This document shows, piece after piece, positions 1-7,935 of a DNA stretch of 64,000 nt; within the stretch, counting starts at the first letter, position 1, and each line of letters starts with the position of its first letter. The stretch is taken from positions 1 to 64,000 of the forward strand of contig JAEZSP010000087.1 in assembly GCA_023421735.1 (NCBI GenBank), given 5' to 3'. A program made the translations under genes and the position numbers. The stretch is from Bacillota bacterium. GTDB taxonomy: Bacteria; Bacillota_A; Clostridia; Christensenellales; Aristaeellaceae. Below the pieces are notes generated by a model. It had not been told where the DNA came from and did no database searches. It worked only from the letters and a program-made list of their open reading frames with translations.

Positions 1-168
1 ACCAGCGGCTTGGCGACTTGTCCGCTCTGTAAACCCCACCCGGTGCAAGATTGATAGGGGAGCATATGCGGCGGCCCGTCGCGCTCCCGGGTAATCGCTG
101 GAGCCCGCTGGCAACCGCGGGCCTAGACAGATGGTCGTCCAAGACAGAACTCGGCTTATAGACATGAC
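1..168 (+). ncRNA. rnpB: RNase P RNA, 3' part (5' end outside window)
   Basis: This is the 3' portion of bacterial RNase P RNA, the catalytic RNA that trims tRNA 5' leaders. The stretch ACAGAACTCGGCTTATAGAC near position 143 is the hallmark 3' core of the family, and the preceding CCACCCGGTGCAAGATTGATAGG block also matches it. The 5' half lies upstream of the window. A terminator follows directly. The exact 3' end is approximate. Confidence 0.88.
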
Positions 169-175
169 TCAGGCG

Positions 176-207
176 AAGGTGGGGGAAACCCCGCCTTTTC
201 GTTTTGG
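176..207 (+). terminator. Terminator of rnpB
   Basis: A 9-bp stem (AAGGTGGGG with CCCCGCCTT, one wobble pair) is followed by a T-rich tract (TTTTCGTTTTGGTTTT). It sits right after the RNase P RNA core. Confidence 0.75.
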
Positions 208-250
208 TTTTGTTGGCGGAAGGAGCAACGCAAAAAACAACGCCACGCAA

Positions 251-278
251 AAATAAAAAAGGGAGGGCGTACCCTCCC
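251..278 (-). terminator. Terminator of the murC-to-lipoprotein operon
   Basis: On the minus strand a GGGAGGG/CCCTCCC stem with a TACG loop runs into TTTTTTATTT. It lies about 180 nt beyond the lipoprotein stop codon, with the MITE-like element in between, so the operon transcript should read through the element and end here. Confidence 0.75.
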
Positions 279-293
279 AAACCGACCCGGCGC

Positions 294-458
294 TAGGGCA
301 ACACCGTACAAATCCTACGCGCGCGGACGGCTGCATTTCCGCCATCTTATGCTCGCAGAATTTTTGACGTAGCGCTGCTACGCCTGCAAATTCTGCAAAC
401 ACAATCTGACGAAGATTCATCTCGTCGGCGCACGCATTCTCCATGCGGTGTTGCCCTA
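294..458. mobile_element. MITE-like element with 11-13 bp terminal inverted repeats
   Basis: The ends are TAGGGCAACACCG at 294-306 and CGGTGTTGCCCTA at 446-458, a perfect 13-bp inverted repeat. Counting the outer TA as a target duplication leaves an 11-bp repeat GGGCAACACCG around about 161 bp. Inside is a second hairpin at 355-396 (GCAGAATTT with AAATTCTGC, plus GTAGC/GCTAC). There is no transposase, so this is a non-autonomous element. It carries an open reading frame on the minus strand that I regard as a by-product. The TA duplication suggests mobilisation by a TA-targeting transposase, for example IS630/Tc1-like, which is inference. Confidence 0.7.
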
Positions 459-1094
459 ATTTAACGTTATGGAATCCCGAATCCGCGTCATGACGCTGTA
501 AAAACTCTCGTAATCGTTCAGGCTGACCCGAAAATGATACACATAGAGCGATTTGTCCCGCGTCGCCATGATGACGTACCCCTTGAGCGTAACACCTTTG
601 GATTGAACCGTATAGGTGACGTAATAGGTACCGTTGTCGCCAAGGAATGAGCCGTCGGTGCTCAGCGGGCTGAGCTCATAGGAGTCGTAGTCCTGAATCA
701 CCCGGCGGACGAACGCGGCAAGCTGGCTCTTCTTTTTGTCCGGCGTCGGAGCGATTTCAAGCGTCTTTTTTGTGAAGGTGAAGCGCGCAGGCGAATCGCC
801 CTGTGCAACGGGTTCGACAAAGCAGATGGTGCTCGTTCCCGGTATTTGCGTCCAGGTAGATGGATAGTCAAGCGTCAGATTTCCGCTGGATGACGCGAGC
901 TGCGCGTATTGGTAGTCCTTGGGCGATTCGACAATCGCCTCGTCGGGCGGAAGCGTCGGTACATCGCTCGTTGCCTCCGGCTCCTGCGTCGCAACCGCGT
1001 TTGCTTCGTCGACGGTGGATGTAGATGAATTGGTGCAACCTGCGGCAAGCAGGCAAAGAACGATGCACATGCAGATCAATATGCTCTTTTTCAT
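456..1094 (-). CDS. Predicted lipoprotein of unknown function (212 aa)
   Basis: The protein begins MKKSILICMCIVLCLLAAGC, a lipoprotein signal with lipobox LAAG and Cys at +1, so it should be anchored to the outer face of the membrane. A Thr/Ser/Pro-rich linker of about 40 residues follows, then a globular domain of roughly 150 residues with a dense beta pattern that I do not assign to a family. The ATG at 1094 is chosen because GGGAGGCGAGGGG precedes it; a GTG at 1118 overlapping the upstream stop is the alternative. It is the last gene of the murC operon. Its TAG stop at 456-458 coincides with the outer end of the MITE-like element. Confidence 0.75.
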   Translation of the reverse strand: MKKSILICMCIVLCLLAAGCTNSSTSTVDEANAVATQEPEATSDVPTLPPDEAIVESPKDYQYAQLASSSGNLTLDYPSTWTQIPGTSTICFVEPVAQGDSPARFTFTKKTLEIAPTPDKKKSQLAAFVRRVIQDYDSYELSPLSTDGSFLGDNGTYYVTYTVQSKGVTLKGYVIMATRDKSLYVYHFRVSLNDYESFYSVMTRIRDSITLN

Positions 1095-1114
1095 GCCCCT
1101 CGCCTCCCGTTTTT

Positions 1115-2782
1115 TCACTTCTGGAGTTTCTCCGCGTCGCGTTCGCGCAGTTCCACGCGGCGGATTTTGTTGGAGATGGTCTTGGGAAGCGCGTCGACGA
1201 ATTCGATGATGCGCGGATATTTGTAAGGCGCGGTCGTCTTCTTGACATGTTCCTGCAACTCTTTTTTCAACGCGTCCGACGGCTCAAATCCCTTGGCAAG
1301 TACGATGGTCGCCTTGATGATCTGCCCGCGTACCGGATCCGGCACGCCCGTGATCGCACACTCGACGACCGAGGGATGCTCAACCAGCGCCGACTCCACC
1401 TCGAACGGCCCAATGCGGTAGCCGGAGGATTTGATCAGATCGTCCGCGCGCCCCACATACCAGAGATACTCCCATTCATCGCGCCATGCGAGATCGAGCG
1501 TGTGATAAATGCCGTCGTGCCAAACCGACTGCGTGCGCGCATCGTCCCTGTAGTAGCCAAGGAACATACCCACAGGCCGTTCGCCGCGCGTGCGCACGAC
1601 AATTTCACCAACCTCGCCCGCCGCGCAGGGCTTGCCGTCGTCCCCCAAGAGCTCCACGTCGAACATCGGCGTCGGCCGACCCATAGAACCGGGGCACGCC
1701 TTCATCCACGGGAATGTGCCCACCGTGACGCAAAGCTCGGTTTGACCGAAAATCTCGCGCATCTCGTGACCGGTCAGCTGCTTCCACTTGTTGAAAAGTT
1801 CTGGGCTCAGCGGCTCACCCGCTGTCGTGCAGTGGCGAAGCGCGGAAAGGTCGAACTTCGAAAGATCCTCCAACATCATAAACCGATAGATGGTCGGCGG
1901 CGCGCAGAAGGACGTCACATTGTATTTTTGGATCACCGATAAAAGATCAAGCGGCTTAAACTTTTCAAAGTCATATGCCATGACGGCGCAACCCGCGAGC
2001 CATTGCCCGTAGAGCTTGCCCCACACAGACTTTGCCCAGCCGGTCTCCGATACGGTCAGGTGCAGCCCATCCTCATCGCATTGCTGCCAATAGACGGCTG
2101 TTTGAATGTGTCCAAGCGGATAATCAAACCCGTGCGCGACCATTTTGGGCATGCCGGATGTGCCGGACGTGAAGTACATGAGCATGATCTCGTCGCGCAA
2201 AAACGGCTCCACCGGACGTGGAAAGTTCGAAACGGCCTCGGAAACGAGCTTCTCAAAATCAAGCCAACCTTCCGGTGCGCCGTCGACCGCCATGATGCGC
2301 GAAAGCGTCGGGCATTCCGGCATCGCTTCTTCGACGTGCTCTGTGAAATCACCCTGCGCGGAAGCGATGATCATCTTGATCTGCGCGTTTTCACAGCGAT
2401 AGACGATGTCCTTCTTTGTCAGCAGATGGGTTGCCGGAACCGCAACCGCACCGATTCGGTGAAGCGCCATGATTGCGATCCAGAACGTGTAGTGTCGCCG
2501 AAGCACCAGCATCACAGCATCGCCCTTTTTGATACCGAGATCCTGGAGCACGTTTGCCGCGCGCATGGATAAATCGGAAATTTCGCCGAATGTCATCCGC
2601 CTTTCGCGTCCGTCTTCGTGCGCCCACATGAGCGCGCATTTGTCGGGTTCGGTCTTTGCGATCTCGTCGAGCACATCGAAAGCGAAGTTAAAGTTGTCGG
2701 GTACGACGATCTCGAAGTTGTTGAAGTAATCCTCATAGGAATCAAAGCTGGATTGCACCAGATATTTCTGATAGAGTGCCAT
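1115..2782 (-). CDS. AMP-binding acyl-CoA synthetase, medium-chain (ACSM) type
   Basis: This 555-residue enzyme belongs to the ANL adenylate-forming superfamily and should activate a carboxylic acid to its CoA thioester by way of an acyl-adenylate. Visible motifs are the P-loop-like YFTSGTSGMPKM near residue 207, the EIFGQTE motif near 345, the GRADDLIKSSGYRIGPFEVE hinge near 445, and the C-terminal lysine region PKTISNKIRR. Length and motif order suit medium-chain or acetyl/benzoate-type synthetases; the acid is not predictable. It is preceded by GGAGG and lies 11 nt after the XRE-cupin gene, a pairing common in Clostridia, which suggests that regulator controls it. Confidence 0.9.
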   Translation of the reverse strand: MALYQKYLVQSSFDSYEDYFNNFEIVVPDNFNFAFDVLDEIAKTEPDKCALMWAHEDGRERRMTFGEISDLSMRAANVLQDLGIKKGDAVMLVLRRHYTFWIAIMALHRIGAVAVPATHLLTKKDIVYRCENAQIKMIIASAQGDFTEHVEEAMPECPTLSRIMAVDGAPEGWLDFEKLVSEAVSNFPRPVEPFLRDEIMLMYFTSGTSGMPKMVAHGFDYPLGHIQTAVYWQQCDEDGLHLTVSETGWAKSVWGKLYGQWLAGCAVMAYDFEKFKPLDLLSVIQKYNVTSFCAPPTIYRFMMLEDLSKFDLSALRHCTTAGEPLSPELFNKWKQLTGHEMREIFGQTELCVTVGTFPWMKACPGSMGRPTPMFDVELLGDDGKPCAAGEVGEIVVRTRGERPVGMFLGYYRDDARTQSVWHDGIYHTLDLAWRDEWEYLWYVGRADDLIKSSGYRIGPFEVESALVEHPSVVECAITGVPDPVRGQIIKATIVLAKGFEPSDALKKELQEHVKKTTAPYKYPRIIEFVDALPKTISNKIRRVELRERDAEKLQK

Positions 2783-2793
2783 GCGATCCTCCG

Positions 2794-3348
2794 TTATTTC
2801 ATGACGACGGCGATAAACCGACAGTCGGTGTCGAGCGCGTACATTGCGTGGGGGATAGACGAATCGTAGTAAAGGGAATCCCCGGGGCCGAGGTACACCT
2901 CGTTCGACGCGAGCACGATCTTCATCTGACCTTCGAGCACGTAATCAAATTCCTGGCCTTCGTGGGCATGCGCCGTCTTTTTCGAGTTCGTCGGGTCGTG
3001 CTGCACCGTCACGATGAAGGGCTCCGACTTCTTGTCGCGGAAGTTGTACGCCAGATGCTCGTAATGATAGGCCTTGCGGCGATCAAACGCCAAACCCTTG
3101 CCGGCACGGGTGAGGAGATAGCCCGTCAGCTTCGGGCTTTCGCCCGTCAAAAGATCCGAAATATCGACGCCCAGCACCGATGCAATGTTGAATAGATGGC
3201 TGAATGAAAAGTCCTTTTCGCCCGCCTCGTACAGCAAATATTCATCGGCGGGAATTCCTGTCTGGGCGGCGACCGCCTCGGGCGTCAGCCCTGCGATTTC
3301 GCGTAAATCACGAATTCGTATGGCAATAATCTTGATCTGGTTGTTCAT
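2794..3348 (-). CDS. XRE-family transcriptional regulator with cupin domain
   Basis: Residues 8-65 form an XRE-type helix-turn-helix (LREIAGLTPEAVAAQTGI ... SVLGVDISDLL). Residues 110-184 form a small cupin barrel with GPGDSLYYDSSIPHAM, a probable ligand-sensing domain. Such proteins regulate neighbouring metabolic genes, here most plausibly the acyl-CoA synthetase 11 nt downstream. The start ATG overlaps the murC stop as ATGA and has GAAGGAGGACGGAGA upstream, so translation is coupled to murC. Effector unknown. Confidence 0.88.
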   Translation of the reverse strand: MNNQIKIIAIRIRDLREIAGLTPEAVAAQTGIPADEYLLYEAGEKDFSFSHLFNIASVLGVDISDLLTGESPKLTGYLLTRAGKGLAFDRRKAYHYEHLAYNFRDKKSEPFIVTVQHDPTNSKKTAHAHEGQEFDYVLEGQMKIVLASNEVYLGPGDSLYYDSSIPHAMYALDTDCRFIAVVMK

Positions 3349-4751
3349 TCTCCGTCCTCCTTCAATGTATCGCCGTGGAGCGAAATCTGCTCGTTGAGCA
3401 GGTCGATATTGCCGCAGCCATGGGTAACCACGATGTCGCCCGGGTGCCAGTTCGCGCGCAGATACGTTTCCGCATCGTCAAATGTCGCTGTATAGTGTAC
3501 GTCAATGCCGCGCGCACGAATGGGATCCACGAGCATCGTTGCGTGGATGTCGCCCGGGTCCACTTCGCGCGCCGCCATGATATCCGTGATCAGCAGGTGA
3601 TCCGCCTTGTCAAACGTTTCGACAAAGCCCTGAAAAAGACTCTTTGTGCGCGAATACGTATGCGGCTGCCACACGGCCCAAAGCGCCCGGTGGGGTGTGA
3701 GGCTCGCGATTGTCAGCGCATTTTTGATTTCCGCCGGATTGTGACCGTAGTCGGTGTAGAGGGAAACGCCATCTGTGATGCTCGTCAATTCGTAGCGCCT
3801 GTGTGCGCCGATAAATGCAGAAAGCATCTCGGCAGCACGATCCATGTCGAGCCCGCGCAGATGTGCGCAGGCGAGCGCGGCGAGCGAATCCAGCATATTC
3901 GCCTCTCCGGATATAGAGAGATCGACATGGCACAGGATTTCGCCGTTGAGCGCAGCGTCATAAGAGGCGCAACCCTGTGCGTTGTATGTAAGGTTTGCGG
4001 GCCTGAACGCATTTTGCGCAGAAAGGCCATAGGCGATATAAGAGCGTCCCGCATGCTCCATTACGCGGCGCACGCGCATATCATCGCCCCAGCCGATGAT
4101 GTGGCCGTTTTGCGGCACGCGTGCCGCAAAGGCCGCGAACGAAGCCTCGATGTGATCGATGTCCTTAAAAAAATCGAGATGATCCTCGTCGATATTCAAG
4201 ATGACAGCGACGGTCGGGTGGAATTGTAAAAATGTGTTGTGAAATTCGCATGCTTCGCAGATGAAGTCCTCTCCGGAACCGCTGCGCGTCGATCCGCCGA
4301 TGAAGTCGAGTTCCCCGCCGATATGGATGGTGGGGTCGACGCCCGCCGCCATGAAAATCTGTGCGATCATGGACGTCACGGTCGTCTTCCCGTGCGTACC
4401 GCTCACCCCGACGGCGAATTTCTTTCCTTCCATGAGTTGACCAATCAATTCGCTCCGTTCAATTTGCGGGATGCCAAGCGCGGTTGCCTCCCGCCGCTCG
4501 CAATTTTCCGGCCCGATGGCCGCCGAATACACGATCAGATCCGCACCATGGATGTTTTCCGGCTGATGACCAATGAAGATTAAAATGCCCTTCTTCACAA
4601 GGGCATCCGTTTTATGTGATTTTGTAAGATCGGTTCCGGTCACGGTATAACCGTTTTGCTGAAGAAGCCCCGCCAGTCCGGACATGGAACTTCCGCCGAT
4701 TCCCAGGAAGTGAACCCGCCGACCGAGGTAGTTTTCGATACGTGCCTGCAT
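3345..4751 (-). CDS. murC: UDP-N-acetylmuramate--L-alanine ligase
   Basis: MurC adds L-alanine to UDP-MurNAc in the cytoplasm, the first peptide-stem step of peptidoglycan synthesis. The 468-residue protein shows the N-terminal Rossmann motif HFLGIGGSSMSG, the ATP-binding loop GVSGTHGKTT near residue 108, and the later NIDEDHLDFF and HRRYE motifs of Mur ligases. The ATG at 4751 is chosen for its AAGGAGGG Shine-Dalgarno; an in-frame 27-residue upstream extension would run across the promoter. It is the first gene of a four-gene minus-strand operon and is divergent from purR. Confidence 0.93.
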   Translation of the reverse strand: MQARIENYLGRRVHFLGIGGSSMSGLAGLLQQNGYTVTGTDLTKSHKTDALVKKGILIFIGHQPENIHGADLIVYSAAIGPENCERREATALGIPQIERSELIGQLMEGKKFAVGVSGTHGKTTVTSMIAQIFMAAGVDPTIHIGGELDFIGGSTRSGSGEDFICEACEFHNTFLQFHPTVAVILNIDEDHLDFFKDIDHIEASFAAFAARVPQNGHIIGWGDDMRVRRVMEHAGRSYIAYGLSAQNAFRPANLTYNAQGCASYDAALNGEILCHVDLSISGEANMLDSLAALACAHLRGLDMDRAAEMLSAFIGAHRRYELTSITDGVSLYTDYGHNPAEIKNALTIASLTPHRALWAVWQPHTYSRTKSLFQGFVETFDKADHLLITDIMAAREVDPGDIHATMLVDPIRARGIDVHYTATFDDAETYLRANWHPGDIVVTHGCGNIDLLNEQISLHGDTLKEDGE

Positions 4752-4775
4752 TCGATAACCCTCCTTCATCGAATT

Positions 4776-4804
4776 ATTATAAGTCAATCCCCAAATCAAT
4801 GCAA
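4776..4804 (-). promoter_or_regulatory. Promoter of the murC operon
   Basis: On the minus strand TTGCAT and TATAAT are separated by 17 nt, with the -10 box about 25 nt upstream of the murC ATG at 4751. Confidence 0.65.
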
Positions 4805-4898
4805 GCGTTTTCCTGCAAGCCCCTTCCGGCAACGGTTAAATATGTGTGCGCACGCCGAAAATACACAGAAGGAGAACGAAAAACAAACATTTACGAAT

Positions 4899-4934
4899 TA
4901 TAATGACAGATAAACACACGAACATTCGGATTTT
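4899..4934 (+). promoter_or_regulatory. purR -10 box and PurBox-like site
   Basis: TATAAT at 4899-4904 has no good -35 partner. Between it and the purR start lies CGAACATTCGGATTTT (4919-4934). Its complement AAAATCCGAATGTTCG matches most of the Bacillus PurBox consensus (A, three A/T, CCGAAC, A/T-rich), and the core CGAACATTCG is nearly palindromic. This suggests autoregulation by PurR, by inference from the known Bacillus system. Confidence 0.4.
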
Positions 4935-4944
4935 GGAGGCAGCC

Positions 4945-5769
4945 ATGGATCACGTCAAGCGGGCAGAGCGCCTCGGCGCCATCACGCGGATACTTACCCA
5001 GACGCCCAATCGAATTCACAGCTTCAGCGAGTTTTGCGAGCTGTTCGGCGCGGCGAAGTCCACCATCAGCGAGGACATTGAGATCATCGCGCATTCCATC
5101 GACAGCTTTGCGGAGGGCAAGGTGGAAACGATCGCCGGAGCGTCCGGCGGCGTGCGCTTTCGCGCCATTCCCTCTGATAAGCGCGTGCGCGAGACGATCG
5201 ATACGATCTGCCGGCGACTGTCGGAACCCGGGCGCATTCTTCCGGGCGGTTTTCTGTATACATCGGATGTGACCAGCGAAGCGGAAACCACGCAGGCCAT
5301 CGGTGAAATTCTCGCGCGCTCTTTTTATGAGGCGCAGCCGGACTTTGTGCTTACCATGGAAACGAAGGGCATTCCCATCGCCATGATGACCGCGCGCGTG
5401 CTGGATATACCGCTTGTCATCGCCCGGCGCGACAGCCGCGCTTACGAGGGCTCGGCGGTTAAGATCAATTACATCGCCGGAAACGGCGTCGATCTTGAGA
5501 CGATGGCGCTCGCGCGCCGGGCGGTCAAGCCCGGACAGAAGGCGCTCATTGCGGACGACTTCATGAAGGGCGGCGGCACGCTGCGCGGCATGACGGAGCT
5601 GATGCAGGAGTTTCAGGTCGAGGTGGTCGGCATCGGCGTCATGATTGCGACCAGCAAAAGCCCTGCGGAAAGGCTGAACGTGCGCGCGCTCGTGGAATTG
5701 GAAGGCTTTGACGAGGCGGCAGGGACTGCCTTTGTGCGTCCGAGTGCACATTTTGCACAATTGTTGTAA
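4945..5769 (+). CDS. purR: Pur operon repressor PurR (Gram-positive type)
   Basis: The protein has an N-terminal winged helix (residues 1-70, with ...SFSEFCELFGAAKSTISEDI) and a C-terminal type I phosphoribosyltransferase-like domain (75-274). The PRPP loop is ALIADDFMKGGGT near residue 205. In Bacillus, PurR binds PurBoxes and releases DNA when PRPP is high, controlling purine synthesis genes. The ATG at 4945 has TTGGAGG five nt upstream and gives 274 residues, close to the usual 285. The earlier in-frame ATG at 4903 lies within the -10 box and cannot be used from that promoter. No purine synthesis genes are in the window. Confidence 0.92.
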   Translation: MDHVKRAERLGAITRILTQTPNRIHSFSEFCELFGAAKSTISEDIEIIAHSIDSFAEGKVETIAGASGGVRFRAIPSDKRVRETIDTICRRLSEPGRILPGGFLYTSDVTSEAETTQAIGEILARSFYEAQPDFVLTMETKGIPIAMMTARVLDIPLVIARRDSRAYEGSAVKINYIAGNGVDLETMALARRAVKPGQKALIADDFMKGGGTLRGMTELMQEFQVEVVGIGVMIATSKSPAERLNVRALVELEGFDEAAGTAFVRPSAHFAQLL

Positions 5770-5803
5770 CGATTTATTTCTGTCACTATTTTGATAATTT
5801 ATG

Positions 5804-5842
5804 CCCCCATGTATTGAGCATCGGGGGTTTTTACTGTATAAT
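5804..5842 (+). promoter_or_regulatory. purR terminator hairpin overlapping the M42 operon promoter
   Basis: CCCCCATG ... CATCGGGGG followed by TTTTT (5804-5832) resembles an intrinsic terminator for purR. Within the same bases, TTGAGC (5814-5819) and TATAAT (5837-5842) with a 17-nt spacer form a promoter for the downstream peptidase genes. Confidence 0.6.
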
Positions 5843-5872
5843 AACAAATTGGAATGGAAGGAAGTGAACCAT

Positions 5873-6913
5873 TTGGATATCGAGGGATTCATCAGCGCGG
5901 CATCGGAACAGCTCGGCGTACCTGGTTATGAGCGCGAGGTGGGGGACTACGTTGCGTCTCAGTTTGAAGCATATGCGGACGACATCGCGCGCGACGCGCT
6001 CGAAAACGTCATTGCCCGCGTGGGGCAGGGCGGCCCGAAGGTCATGGTCTCGGCCCATCACGACGAAATCGGCCTCGTCGTCACGCACATTGAGGACGAT
6101 GGCTGCCTTCGGATTTTCCGAAACGGCGGCGTCGACCCGCGCATTCTCCCCGCGATGGAGGTCATCGTACGCACCAAGAGCGGCCCGCTCTTTGGCGTGA
6201 TCGGCGCGAAGCCGCCGCACCTTCTGAGCGAGGCGGATCGCAAAAAGAACGTTCCCTATGAGGATTTGTACGTCGATATCGGCTACCCGGCCGAAAAGAC
6301 GCGCGAACGCGTGCGCGTGGGCGATCCGATCGTCATGCGCGCCAAATGCGTGAAGCTCGCGGGCGGCATGATGGCCGCAAAGACCATGGACGACCGCGCG
6401 TGTGTGGCCTCCCTTTTGGTAGGCATGGAGCTCACGAGGAAGCTGCAATCGCCCGCGGAGGCGTACTATGTCGCCTCCTCGCAGGAGGAAATCGGCATGA
6501 AGGGCGCGGGCGTTGCCGCGCATGCCATCGACCCGGATTTCGCCATCGCCATCGATGTGACGCATGCGGAAGGCCCCGGCACCGGCAAGTGGGAGGCCGT
6601 GCCTGTCGATAAACTCACCATCTGCACAGGCCCAAATCTTCATCCCTCGTTGACCAAAAAGGCGGAGGAGATCGCGGATAAGTGGCACATCCCCTATGTG
6701 CGGGAGATTGAGCCGGGCGTGACGGGAACGGATGCGGCGGCGATTCAGGTCGCGCGCGGCGGCGTTCCGACGATTCTGATCGGCTTGCCGCTTCGGTACA
6801 TGCACACGACCGTCGAGACGGTCAAGCTGGACGTGATTGCGGACGTTGGCAGGCTCGTCGCGCTCATCATTGACGAGGTCTCGCGCGATTGGGAGGGCAT
6901 GAAATGGTATTAA
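5873..6913 (+). CDS. M42 family metallopeptidase (glutamyl aminopeptidase/cellulase-type), first of three
   Basis: M42 enzymes are cytosolic di-metal aminopeptidases that usually form dodecameric tetrahedra and trim peptides. Metal-site motifs are SAHHDEIG near residue 58, KTMDDRACVASLL, the SSQEEIGMKG glutamate pair, an Asp in IAIDVTHAE and the C-terminal His in RYMHTTVETV. Start chosen: TTG at 5873, eight nt after AAGGAAG and about 30 nt from the -10 box; no suitable ATG exists. The 346-residue length suits the family. It overlaps the next M42 gene by 10 nt. Confidence 0.9.
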   Translation: MDIEGFISAASEQLGVPGYEREVGDYVASQFEAYADDIARDALENVIARVGQGGPKVMVSAHHDEIGLVVTHIEDDGCLRIFRNGGVDPRILPAMEVIVRTKSGPLFGVIGAKPPHLLSEADRKKNVPYEDLYVDIGYPAEKTRERVRVGDPIVMRAKCVKLAGGMMAAKTMDDRACVASLLVGMELTRKLQSPAEAYYVASSQEEIGMKGAGVAAHAIDPDFAIAIDVTHAEGPGTGKWEAVPVDKLTICTGPNLHPSLTKKAEEIADKWHIPYVREIEPGVTGTDAAAIQVARGGVPTILIGLPLRYMHTTVETVKLDVIADVGRLVALIIDEVSRDWEGMKWY

Positions 6914-7935
6914 AGGATTTGTGCGCCCTCCGGGGCGTCGCGGGCTGCGAAGGCCCGGTCAGAGAATTCATCCTTGAACGTGCAAAAACCTGCGCGGACG
7001 ACGTCAGGGTCGACCGGATGGGCAATGTGATTGCGACAAAATACGCAAAGGTAAAATCGGATGTGACTGTGCTCCTCGACGCCCATATGGACGAGGTGGG
7101 CATGATCATCATCGGCATCAACGACAACGGGCTTTTGAGCTATGCGACCGTCGGCGGAATCGATCCGCGCGTGGTGGTCTCAAAGCGCGTGTTCGTGGGC
7201 GCGGACGCCGTGCCCGGCGTGATTGGGGCGAAGGCCATTCACCTGCAGTCGCCGGAGGATCGTGCGCGCGTGCTCGGGCACAAGGATCTTTATATCGATA
7301 TCGGCGCCAAGGATAAGGCCGCCGCAGAACGGCTCGTAAAGCCGGGCGACTATGTGGCCTTTGACGGCGAGTGGATTGAATTTGGCGAAGGATATGTGAA
7401 ATCGAAAGCACTTGACGATCGCATCGGCTGCGCGATCATGCTGCGCGTGCTCGAAAACGAGTATCCCGTGAACGTCGTATGCGCCTTTGTGGTGCAGGAA
7501 GAGTGCGGACTGCGCGGTGCGCGCGTGGCGCGGTACAATGTCGATTGCGATCTCGCCCTCGCGCTCGAAGGCACGACCGCCAATGACTTGGGCATGACGG
7601 ATCAGCACCTCAAGGTGTGCGAATGCGGCAAGGGCGTTGCAATCTCGTTTATGGATCGTGCGTCGATCAGCAATGTCAAGTTGTTCGAGGCGCTCACAAG
7701 CACGGCAGTCACGAACAAGATTGCATGGCAGCTTAAAAAGTATATTTCGGGCGGAAACGACGCGGGCGCACTCCAGACGCGCAAGGGTCCCATTCCAACG
7801 GGCGTGTTGAGCGTTCCCTGCCGCTACATCCATTCGCCATCAAGCGTGGCGAATCTCGCAGACGTCGAAGCGCAATATGCGCTTGTCGACGCGTTCTTGA
7901 AAAGCCGCACCGGCGGTAAGGAGGATATTATATGA
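6904..7935 (+). CDS. M42 family metallopeptidase, second of three
   Basis: A 343-residue paralogue of the preceding peptidase with the same order of metal ligands: LLDAHMDEVGM near residue 64, KALDDRIGCAIML, the VVQEECGLRGARVA glutamate pair and CRYIHSPSSVANLADVE at the C-terminus. The third metal ligand position reads ALEGTT, with Glu in place of the Asp found in its two neighbours. Both residues occur in the family, so this copy may differ in metal or substrate preference. The ATG at 6904 has GGGAGGG five nt upstream, inside the previous gene. Confidence 0.9.
   Translation: MVLKDLCALRGVAGCEGPVREFILERAKTCADDVRVDRMGNVIATKYAKVKSDVTVLLDAHMDEVGMIIIGINDNGLLSYATVGGIDPRVVVSKRVFVGADAVPGVIGAKAIHLQSPEDRARVLGHKDLYIDIGAKDKAAAERLVKPGDYVAFDGEWIEFGEGYVKSKALDDRIGCAIMLRVLENEYPVNVVCAFVVQEECGLRGARVARYNVDCDLALALEGTTANDLGMTDQHLKVCECGKGVAISFMDRASISNVKLFEALTSTAVTNKIAWQLKKYISGGNDAGALQTRKGPIPTGVLSVPCRYIHSPSSVANLADVEAQYALVDAFLKSRTGGKEDII

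Noticed and set aside
169..444. 91-codon minus-strand ORF
   Set aside because: It lies inside the MITE-like element and the terminator, has no Shine-Dalgarno and no recognisable product.
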